From DATADD01 sp046262355 (GTDB taxonomy: Bacteria > Actinomycetota > CADDZG01 > WHSQ01), in the NCBI GenBank assembly GCA_046262355.1, contig JBHEMX010000013.1:1-5458 (forward strand): 5,458 nucleotides of DNA. The letters are read 5' to 3'. Below are positions 1 to 5,458 of this stretch, one piece after another. Within the stretch, counting starts at the first letter, position 1; every line of letters starts with the position of its first letter. Position numbers and translations under genes: made by a program. The notes beneath the pieces are model-generated. The model worked only from the letters and a program-made list of their open reading frames with translations, did not search any database and had not been told where the DNA came from.

Positions 1-243
1 CCGCGATTGTGAGGGCTGTCCGGACCGTGCGAGGCCCCGATGACGGGCGCTCCTCACGTCGGTTGAGTAGGTCGAAGTGGGTCGCCTGAGACCCGCCTAG
101 GTGCCCTGTTTGCCCGGCGAAACAACGGCGACAGGGCCGTCCCGAGATCCGACGCGTCGGTCACCTTCGGCAGCAAGGGTCGGCTTTGTCTCGCCGTATC
201 GCGGCGCGCTTTCGAGCGTCGTGGTGTCGACTCGGTCCTGCTC
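1..243. other. Downstream region with no recognisable gene
   Basis: This stretch follows the last stop codon. I find no protein with recognisable features, no tRNA-like T-arm and no insertion-sequence end. Short open frames here read as arginine-, serine- and proline-rich strings typical of non-coding high-GC DNA. It holds a 12-base perfect palindrome (149-160), a five-pair hairpin (79-94, GGGTC/GACCC) and an eight-base palindrome GTCCGGAC (18-25), none with a clear role. Confidence 0.5.
119..140 (-). terminator. Possible weak intrinsic terminator downstream of the operon
   Basis: On the minus strand ACGGC, a six-base loop CCTGTC, and GCCGT form a five-pair GC-rich stem (125-140), followed at once by TTGTTTC. 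It lies about 100 bases past the stop of the last gene. The stem is short and the T run is broken, so this is only a candidate; a Rho-dependent end is equally possible. Confidence 0.25.
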
Positions 244-2388
244 CTACCCGACCGAGCCCTCGGGCTGTCGGTTCGATCGTTCGCGCGATCCGTGGGCCGG
301 CGGGTCGGGGATAGGGAACTCGATCCCGCGCGGCGGGCGCAGGGTTTCCGCGGGCCGTGGCTCCCCAAAGAGGTCTCCCTGTGCGGCTCCGCATCCGAGG
401 CGGCGCAGTTCGCTGAGCTGTCCTCGGGTTTCTACGCCTTCGGCGACGGTCGTCAGCTTTAGCGCCTGTGCTAGTGCGATGACGGCTCCGACGATCGGGC
501 CTCCCTGGGGGTCTTTTCCCAGGGTCTCGACGAAGGACCGATCGATCTTGAGCACGTCGAAGGGAAAGTCACGTAGATAGCTCAGCGAGGAATAGCCGGT
601 GCCGAAGTCATCGATCGCGAGACTGACGCCCAGCGCGCGTAGGCGTTTGAGCATCCGGGCCATGGACTTAGCGCTCTGCATCGCCACGCTCTCGGTGACC
701 TCGAGGCACAGGTTCGACGGCGAGACGCCCGACTCCGCTAGCGCGCCGGCGACGATGTCGGGCAGGTCCGGGTGGGCGAGCTGGACGGCAGAGAGGTTTA
801 CCGACATCGTGAAGGTCGGGCTGGTTTCGGCGGCGCGCCACCGCGCCATCTGGCGGCAGGCCTCTTCGATCACGCAGCGTCCGATAGGGAGGATCAAGCC
901 TGTCTCCTCCGCCAGGGGGATGAAATCCAAAGGGGGGATCGTTCCGCGCTCGGGGTGGTTCCAGCGCACCAGTGCCTCGGCACCTACGGTTGCCCCGCTC
1001 TCAACCTCGACCACGGGCTGGTACACGAGGGCGATCTCGTCGCGCTCCACCGCCCGGTGCAGAGCGCTCTCGGTGTCGAGCCTTTCGCGGGCGCGCGCGC
1101 GCATTCCCTCGTCGAAGACCTCATAGCGTGCTTTGCCGTTTTCCTTGGCCCTGTACATGGCCGCCTCGGCGCTGGTGAGGAGCACCTCGGGGTCGTGGGC
1201 GGGGTCGCTCGTGTAGACGATGCCGACGCTGGTGGTGACGAACGCCTCCCTGCCGTCGATGTCGAAGGGCATGGCGACCGCGTCCGCGAGGCGCTCGGCC
1301 GTCGCGATCGGGTCACGCTCGTCGTCGAGTTCCTCGGAGAGGACGGCGAAGGAGTCGCCACCGAGGCGGGCAACTGTGTCGCCCGCCCGGACGGTTGCTC
1401 GCAGTCGTCCGGCGACCTGCATGAGCAGACGGTCGCCGGCGGCGTGCCCGAGGCTCTCGTTTACCACCTTGAAGCGGTCGAGATCCAAGAAGAGCACCGC
1501 CATCGCCTCCCAGCGCCGCCGCAGGCGCGCCAGAGCCAGCTCTATGTGATCCATGAGCAGCGTTCGATTGGCAAGGCCGGTGAGGGGATCGGCGAGGGAG
1601 GGCTCGCTCGCCTCCTCGATCCGCTTGCGCTCGCTGATGTCCTCGACGTGGGAGACGAAGTGCAACGGACGACCCTCGACGTCGCGTACGAGCGAGACCG
1701 TGAGGAGGACCCACACGGGCTCGCCGTCAGCGCGGATCAGGCGCTTCTCGATGCGGTAGTTGGCCAGATCGCCACGCACGACCGCTTCCATCTGCTCCCG
1801 GTCGGCGTGCAGGTCGCGGGCATGCGGAGTGATCTCGTGCGTGGTAGTTGCCAGCAGCTCGGCTTCGGAGTAGCGGGTGATCTGGCAAAGGGAGCGGTTG
1901 ACCTTGATCCAGCGCCCTTCGGTGTCGACCAGCGCCATGCCGATGGCCGCGTCGTCGAATGAGCGACGGAAGCGCTCCTCGCTCTCCTGAAGCGCTCGGC
2001 CCTGCGTGAAGAGGTCGACGAAGACGACCACCTTCGAGCGAAGCACCTCCGGGTGAAACGGCTTGAGGATGTAGTCGACCGCGCCACTCTCATAGCCGCG
2101 GAAGACGTGCTCGATGCCCTTGTCGTGAGCGGTGAGGAAGATGATTGGGACGTGGCGGGTGCGCTCGCGCTCCTTGACGAGCGTGGCGGTCTCGAAGCCG
2201 TCGATCCCGGGCATCTGGACGTCGAGCAGGACCACGGCAAACTCGTTTACGAGCAGGAGCCTGAGCGCCTCCTTGCCCGAGGATGCCGTGACAAGATCTT
2301 GGCCGAGTGGCTCGAGCACCGCCTCGAGCGCGAGCAGGTTCTCGGGCCGGTCGTCGACGAGCAGGATCTTGGCGGGCGCGGCGCTCAC
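244..2388 (-). CDS. REC-PAS-GGDEF-EAL response regulator, probable c-di-GMP phosphodiesterase with a degenerate GGDSF domain
   Basis: Response regulator of 714 aa predicted to hydrolyse cyclic di-GMP in the cytoplasm. The receiver (about 5-126) has D12/D13, phospho-acceptor D56, T86 and K109. A PAS/PAC module (about 136-258) runs from ESEERFRRSFDDAAIGMALV to DISERKR; no cofactor-specific residue can be assigned. GGDEF (about 266-427) keeps DPLTGLANR, FLDLDRFK and the I-site RAGD (334-337), but the signature is GGDSF at 343-347, losing the glutamate needed for metal binding. EAL (about 438-685) is intact: EALVRW (471-476), N531, EVTES (563-567), DDFGTGYSSL (593-602), K614, E650 and Q670. The GTG at 2388 is preferred because it overlaps the previous stop as GTGA and starts at the receiver. 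The frame is open further upstream to 2547, but that would overlap the neighbouring EAL coding region. The ribosome site is weak (GGGA at 2396-2399), consistent with translational coupling. A Pro/Arg-rich tail of about 30 residues follows EAL. Confidence 0.93.
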   Translation of the reverse strand: MSAAPAKILLVDDRPENLLALEAVLEPLGQDLVTASSGKEALRLLLVNEFAVVLLDVQMPGIDGFETATLVKERERTRHVPIIFLTAHDKGIEHVFRGYESGAVDYILKPFHPEVLRSKVVVFVDLFTQGRALQESEERFRRSFDDAAIGMALVDTEGRWIKVNRSLCQITRYSEAELLATTTHEITPHARDLHADREQMEAVVRGDLANYRIEKRLIRADGEPVWVLLTVSLVRDVEGRPLHFVSHVEDISERKRIEEASEPSLADPLTGLANRTLLMDHIELALARLRRRWEAMAVLFLDLDRFKVVNESLGHAAGDRLLMQVAGRLRATVRAGDTVARLGGDSFAVLSEELDDERDPIATAERLADAVAMPFDIDGREAFVTTSVGIVYTSDPAHDPEVLLTSAEAAMYRAKENGKARYEVFDEGMRARARERLDTESALHRAVERDEIALVYQPVVEVESGATVGAEALVRWNHPERGTIPPLDFIPLAEETGLILPIGRCVIEEACRQMARWRAAETSPTFTMSVNLSAVQLAHPDLPDIVAGALAESGVSPSNLCLEVTESVAMQSAKSMARMLKRLRALGVSLAIDDFGTGYSSLSYLRDFPFDVLKIDRSFVETLGKDPQGGPIVGAVIALAQALKLTTVAEGVETRGQLSELRRLGCGAAQGDLFGEPRPAETLRPPRGIEFPIPDPPAHGSRERSNRQPEGSVG
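2303..2366 (-). repeat. Receiver-coding repeat, copy in the REC-PAS-GGDEF-EAL gene
   Basis: Coding DNA for the first receiver helix closely matches 4021-4084 in the same orientation, with about 10 differences over roughly 60 bases by hand alignment. It includes an exact 20-base match at 2309-2328 against 4027-4046. It reflects paralogous receiver domains rather than a mobile repeat. Confidence 0.7.
2385..2388 (-). other. GTGA stop/start overlap between the two response-regulator genes
   Basis: The TGA ending the first GGDEF-EAL gene (2387-2385) overlaps a GTG (2388-2386) that opens the second. The upstream ribosome site is poor, so the second gene probably relies on ribosomes arriving from the first, tying the amounts of the two enzymes together. 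Confidence 0.8.
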
Positions 2389-4106
2389 GCCAGGGTCCCG
2401 TCGGTAGCGCCTTCCAACAGCGTCTCCACCAGCTGGCCGCCAGGCATGGGCCCCCCGAGGTGAAGGCCCTGGGCAAGGTCGCAGCCGAGGGCGCTCAACT
2501 CGGCGAGCTGCGTGGCCGTCTCCACGCTCTCGGCCACCACCGTGCACCCAAGCGCATGCGCGAGGTCGACGATCGCTCTCACTAGATCTGAGTGCTCGTC
2601 ACCGGCTCCGAGTGGCTCAATGAACGAGGGATCGATCTTCAGCGAGTCAACCGGACAGCGCTTGAGCTTCACCAGCGACGACTGTCCACTGCCGAAGTCG
2701 TCGAGGGCGATCGCCACACCGAGCGCTCGCAATCCACTGAGAGCCGAGGTGGCCGAGCGGCCGTCGCCGGCGAACGCCGCCTCGGAGAGATCGAGGGTCA
2801 GCAGCTCGGGATCGGTGCCCGTGGCCTCGAGCGCCTCGCTCACGTCGCGCAGGAACTCGGGCTGCCAGAGCTGACGAATCGACACGTTCAGGGTGAGCCC
2901 AAGAGGCGCCGCGTCCGGTCGCGCGCTGCGCCAACGCTCGCCCTGGCGCAGCGCCTCTTTGAGTGCCCATGCTCCGATCGGGACGATGAGCGAGGTCTCC
3001 TCGGCCAGGACCAGAAAGTCGGCGGGAGCGGTCATGCCGAGCTGTGGGTGCTCCCAGCGCAGGAGAGCCTCTACTCCGACCATCGTCCCGCTGGCTATCG
3101 CCACCACCGGCTGATAGACCAGCCGGAACTCACCCTGCTCGAGCGCGTGATGCAAAGCGTTCTCGCAATGCACCTGCTTGACCGCGCGCCGGCGCATCGC
3201 GCGGTCGTAGATCTCGTGGCGTCCTCCGCCCTGTTGCTTGGCCCGATACATGGCGATGTCGGCCTCGCGGATGAGCGCCTCGGCGTCGTCGTCGGGCCCC
3301 TCGCCCACCGCGATTCCCACGCTTGCCGACACGAACGCCGCGCCCGCGTCCAGGGCGAATGGAGTGGCTATGGCGGTGGCGATGCGATCCGCGACGTTGA
3401 TCGCGTCGAGCTCGTCGGCGACCTCGGCGAGCACGATGAACTCATCGCCTCCGAGGCGAGCGACGGTATCGGCCGGGCGAACCACCGCGCGCACACGGTC
3501 GGCCAGCATCTCCAGCAGTTGGTCGCCTGCGGTGTGCCCCATGGTGTCGTTGACCAGCTTGAAGCCGTCGAGGTCGAAGAAGATCACCGACACCACGCTG
3601 CTACGCCGGCCGACGTTGGCCACGGCCATCTTCAGGCGGTCGGTGAAGAGCACGCGGTTCGGAAGACCGGTGAGCGGGTCGTGCACCGCCCGGTAGGCGA
3701 GCTGTTCGGCTTGGCGGCGGAGGTTGTAGAGGTCGATGAAGACCTCGACTTTGGAGCGCAGCACCGTGGGGTCGTAGGGCTTTAGGAGGTAGTCGACCGC
3801 TCCGGCCTTGTAGCCACGGAAAATCTGATCGGCGTGGCTGCTGGCTGCGGTGACGAAGATGATCGGGATGTGGCGGCTGCGCTCGCGCTGCTTGATCACC
3901 GCCGCCGTCTCGAAGCCGTCGACCTCGGGCATCTCGACGTCCATCAGGATGAGCGCGAAGTCCTCGGTCAGGAGGTACTTGAGCGCCTCCTTGCCCGAGT
4001 TGGCGGTAACGAGGTTCTGGCCCAGCGGCTCGAGCACCGCCTCGAGTGCGAGCAGATTTTCAGGCCGATCGTCGACCAGCAGCAAGTTCGCAGCCGCCTC
4101 GCTCAT
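2385..4106 (-). CDS. REC-GGDEF-EAL response regulator, probable diguanylate cyclase with a divergent EAL domain
   Basis: Cytoplasmic response regulator of 573 aa predicted to act in cyclic di-GMP turnover. The receiver domain (about 7-126) has the acidic pair D12/D13, phospho-acceptor D56, T86 and K109. A short helical linker (about 121-141) leads to GGDEF (about 142-300), which starts HDPLTGLPNR and has FFDLDGFK (176-183), RPAD at 210-213 as a product-inhibition I-site, and a perfect GGDEF at 219-223. EAL (about 315-565) has EALLRW (346-351), N407, DD at 469-470, K490, E526 and Q546. It departs from consensus in DLSE at 439-442 (usually E-L/V-T-E), FGSGQSSL in loop 6 (usually FGTGYSSL) and QGLHL (usually QGYLF). 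The cyclase therefore looks active, while the phosphodiesterase may be weakened or purely regulatory. I chose the ATG at 4106 because it overlaps the cheB stop as ATGA, has AGGGGG seven bases upstream, and begins just before the receiver. There are no membrane segments. Partner kinase not in view. Confidence 0.93.
   Translation of the reverse strand: MSEAAANLLLVDDRPENLLALEAVLEPLGQNLVTANSGKEALKYLLTEDFALILMDVEMPEVDGFETAAVIKQRERSRHIPIIFVTAASSHADQIFRGYKAGAVDYLLKPYDPTVLRSKVEVFIDLYNLRRQAEQLAYRAVHDPLTGLPNRVLFTDRLKMAVANVGRRSSVVSVIFFDLDGFKLVNDTMGHTAGDQLLEMLADRVRAVVRPADTVARLGGDEFIVLAEVADELDAINVADRIATAIATPFALDAGAAFVSASVGIAVGEGPDDDAEALIREADIAMYRAKQQGGGRHEIYDRAMRRRAVKQVHCENALHHALEQGEFRLVYQPVVAIASGTMVGVEALLRWEHPQLGMTAPADFLVLAEETSLIVPIGAWALKEALRQGERWRSARPDAAPLGLTLNVSIRQLWQPEFLRDVSEALEATGTDPELLTLDLSEAAFAGDGRSATSALSGLRALGVAIALDDFGSGQSSLVKLKRCPVDSLKIDPSFIEPLGAGDEHSDLVRAIVDLAHALGCTVVAESVETATQLAELSALGCDLAQGLHLGGPMPGGQLVETLLEGATDGTLA
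4021..4084 (-). repeat. Receiver-coding repeat, copy in the REC-GGDEF-EAL gene
   Basis: Partner of the 2303-2366 copy, about 1.7 kb away in direct orientation. Both encode the DDRPENLLALEAVLEPLG stretch, and recombination between them would delete most of one gene and fuse the receivers. Confidence 0.7.
4103..4106 (-). other. ATGA stop/start overlap between cheB and the REC-GGDEF-EAL gene
   Basis: The TGA of the downstream cheB frame (4105-4103) shares two bases with the ATG of the next gene (4106-4104), a usual mark of translational coupling. As the sequence stands, ribosomes that start at the cheB ATG stop at 4318, about 210 bases short of this overlap, so coupling would be lost if the frameshift is real. 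Confidence 0.85.
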
Positions 4107-4113
4107 AGCCGAG

Positions 4114-4119
4114 CCCCCT
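4114..4119 (-). promoter_or_regulatory. Shine-Dalgarno site for the REC-GGDEF-EAL gene
   Basis: AGGGGG on the minus strand lies seven bases before the ATG at 4106, inside the end of cheB. It fixes the start of the 573-residue protein, rather than the in-frame start at 4178 that would add 24 residues not resembling a receiver domain. Confidence 0.65.
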
Positions 4120-4693
4120 GATTTACGGTGGCCTGGCAGCGTTCGCCCAACGCGGCCGCGATCTTCTCGATCGAGCACACCCTGTCCGGGCGGGCGACCG
4201 CGATGGCGGCCGCGGGCATCTCCGGGCGCTCCGCGGTGTCGGGGTTCTGCACCAGAGCATGACCACCGCGCGCCTTGATACGCCGCAGGCCGACCGCGCC
4301 ATCGGCGTTGGCCCCGGTTAGCACGACACCCACCAGCTCGTCGCCGTAAGCCTCCGCGGCGGAGTCGAAGAGGACGTCAATCGACGGTCGGGCGAAGTGG
4401 ACCGGGCCTTCGAGCGACAGCGCGAAGCGCCCCGGCTCGACGAGCAGGTGGTAGTCGGGCGGCGCGAGGTGCAAGCAGTGCTCCTCGATTGCGTCCTGTC
4501 CTCTACCCCTCGAACCTGAAGGCTCGTGTGCGGGCTCAAAGTCGAGTGCAGCGCCGTGTCGCTCGAGTCCGCGCCGCGGTGCTGCGCCACCGCGATCGGC
4601 GCCGAGAAGCCCGCCGGAAGGTGCTCGAGCAGGCGGATCAGGGCCCGCACGCCGCCCCATGAGCAGCCGATGACGACGAGTCCGCAGGGCATG

Positions 4694-5458
4694 TCACCGC
4701 ACCCTCCGGTAGAGCTTTTCGGCGGCGTCGAGCTCCTTGTAGCACGCCTCGTGGCGGCTCGCCTTGAGCGACTCCTTGCGGCCGAGCGCCAGGACCCCGA
4801 ACGTCCCCAGGCTCTCGTAGAAGAGGCGGTGCACGCGATCTTGGAGAGGCTTGGCGAAGTAGATCATCACGTTGCGACAGGTGATGACGTTGAACTCGTT
4901 GAACGACCGGTCCTGGACCAGGTTGTGCTGGGCGAAGACCACGTTGTCTACGAGTGATCGGGCGAAAGTGGCACCCTCGGAGCCGCTGGCGTAGTACTCC
5001 GAGAACGCGCGGGTACCGCCGGCGTCGATGTAGTTCTTGGTGTAGGCGCGCATTTTGTCGAGCGCGAAGACGCCGGCCCTCGCCCTGTCGATCACGGTCT
5101 CGTTGATGTCGGTGGCGTAGATGCGCGTGCGCTCGTAGAGGCCTTCTTCGTGGAGCAGGATCGCCATGGAGTAGGCCTCCTCTCCGGTTGAGCAGCCGGC
5201 ATTCCAGATCCGTATGAACGGGTAGGTGCGCAACAGGGGAACCACCTTCGTGCGAAAGGCGCGGTAGAAGCTGGGGTCGCGGAACATCGCGGTGACGTTG
5301 ACCGACAGGTCGAGGAGCAGTTGCTCCATGCACGCGTCGTCGTGCAGCACCCGCTCCTGCAGACCGGAGATCGTCGTGACCCCCTCGGCCTCGGCCCGCA
5401 ACCACAGACGGCGACGGAGCGATCCCACGGCGTACTCCCGGAAGTCCAGGCTGTAGTG
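4694..5458 (-). CDS. cheR: CheR-type protein-glutamate O-methyltransferase, partial (5' end outside window)
   Basis: S-adenosylmethionine-dependent methyltransferase of the CheR family. In known members it methylates glutamates of chemoreceptors or related sensors in the cytoplasm. The frame stays open to the window edge, giving 254 visible residues. The family usually has about 270-290, so roughly the first 20-30 residues are missing. In visible-fragment numbering, the helical N-terminal subdomain ends in NVTAMFRDP (54-62). The SAM-binding loop is NAGCSTGEEAYS (86-97), an acidic ribose-binding strand is YATDIN (114-119), and the late motif CRNVMIYF is at 194-201. All are typical and intact. 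The GTG at 5428 is not the likely start: the ten codons upstream (reading ...YSLDFREYA) match the usual CheR N-terminal region. The TGA stop lies one base before the cheB ATG. No tetratricopeptide or receiver extension follows the catalytic domain. The family call is secure; the actual substrate is unknown. Confidence 0.95.
   Translation of the reverse strand, partial: HYSLDFREYAVGSLRRRLWLRAEAEGVTTISGLQERVLHDDACMEQLLLDLSVNVTAMFRDPSFYRAFRTKVVPLLRTYPFIRIWNAGCSTGEEAYSMAILLHEEGLYERTRIYATDINETVIDRARAGVFALDKMRAYTKNYIDAGGTRAFSEYYASGSEGATFARSLVDNVVFAQHNLVQDRSFNEFNVITCRNVMIYFAKPLQDRVHRLFYESLGTFGVLALGRKESLKASRHEACYKELDAAEKLYRRVR
4702..4707 (-). promoter_or_regulatory. Shine-Dalgarno site for cheB
   Basis: GGAGGG on the minus strand lies inside the last codons of cheR, nine bases before the cheB ATG at 4692. 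It supports that start over the other-frame ATG at 4660, whose first 50 or so residues do not resemble CheB. Confidence 0.7.

Larger units (their letters stand above)
4103..4692 (-). pseudogene. cheB: CheB-type protein-glutamate methylesterase domain, stand-alone, interrupted by a -1 frameshift
   Basis: CheB methylesterases remove methyl groups added by CheR and can deamidate receptor glutamines. The ATG at 4692 begins MPCGLVVIGCSWGG, so the protein starts directly in the catalytic domain with no receiver domain. From 4692 the CheB-like frame runs to about residue 65 (VRGVED) and then turns into unrelated sequence ending in TAA at 4318-4320 (124 aa). The rest of CheB (DAIEEHCLHLAPPDYHLLVE onward, to TGA at 4103-4105) lies in another frame. 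Adding one A (a T on the plus strand) beside 4497 turns GAGGACAGGACGCA into GAGGACAAGGACGCA and restores EDKDAIE, giving 196 residues, a normal size for this domain. The catalytic triad in the restored protein is Ser11 (GCSWGG), His38 (AQHRG) and Asp131 (TGANADGA). The 124-aa product would lack the Asp. It may be a true pseudogene or a sequencing error; the remaining sequence shows no other decay. Confidence 0.85.

Noticed and set aside
79..94. Hairpin GGGTC/GACCC as a terminator
   Set aside because: Only five pairs and no T-rich run after it on either strand; noted in the region description but not called.
54..368. Minus-strand 104-codon open frame across the end of the last gene
   Set aside because: Arg/Ser/Pro-rich shadow composition, no motif, and most of it overlaps the end of the EAL gene in another frame.
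772..1962. Long plus-strand open frame (396 codons) opposite the last GGDEF-EAL gene
   Set aside because: It is antisense to a clearly conserved protein, shows no recognisable motif, and long antisense frames are expected in high-GC coding DNA.
2389..2547. Longer version of the last protein starting at 2547
   Set aside because: The extra 53 residues are low-complexity, overlap the conserved end of the neighbouring EAL domain, and precede a good receiver start with a GTGA overlap.
2592..3785. Long plus-strand open frame (397 codons) opposite the first GGDEF-EAL gene
   Set aside because: Same situation as the other antisense frame; it mirrors the codon pattern of the real gene and looks like no known family.
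4485..4510. Programmed ribosomal frameshift in cheB
   Set aside because: There is no slippery heptamer or strong following stem at GAGGACAGGACG, and CheB is not known to use frameshifting; a lost base explains it more simply.
4103..4660. Separate 185-residue gene starting at 4660
   Set aside because: Its first 50 or so residues do not resemble CheB and are the out-of-frame shadow of the true N-terminal half; only the part after the frameshift is genuine CheB.
1..5458. CRISPR arrays, insertion sequences, tRNA or rRNA genes
   Set aside because: No regularly spaced repeats, no transposase motifs or terminal inverted repeats, and no cloverleaf or rRNA-like sequence were seen.

Overview
The window carries one minus-strand signalling operon, read from high to low coordinates. 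It has four tightly packed genes and then about 240 bases of apparently non-coding sequence. Base composition is strongly G+C-rich and codons favour G/C in third positions. High-GC codon use, translational coupling and the style of the CheR, CheB and REC-GGDEF-EAL proteins would suit a soil actinobacterium (for example Thermoleophilia) or a high-GC proteobacterium. That is a guess; nothing here fixes the taxon.

Layout, right to left. (1) The 3' part of a CheR-type methyltransferase, cut by the window edge (4694-5458). (2) A stand-alone CheB-type methylesterase domain with no receiver domain (4103-4692), whose reading frame is broken by an apparent single-base deletion near 4497. (3) A REC-GGDEF-EAL response regulator of 573 residues (2385-4106). 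(4) A REC-PAS-GGDEF-EAL response regulator of 714 residues (244-2388). Junctions are TGACATG (cheR/cheB), ATGA (cheB/gene 3) and GTGA (gene 3/gene 4), so the four are almost certainly co-transcribed and translationally coupled. Positions 1-243 hold no convincing gene, only weak hairpins that may end the transcript.

How the parts may work together. CheR and CheB would set a methylation-type adaptation state on a receptor or sensor kinase outside the window. The two response regulators, with nearly superimposable receiver domains, would turn phosphorylation into changes in cyclic di-GMP. Their output domains look reciprocally specialised. Gene 3 has a perfect GGDEF site with an RxxD inhibition site but an EAL domain altered in three key loops. 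Gene 4 has GGDSF in place of GGDEF but a textbook EAL domain. The simplest reading is a paired diguanylate cyclase and phosphodiesterase made by duplication and possibly driven by the same upstream kinase. This pairing and the cheB frameshift are the two points most worth checking.
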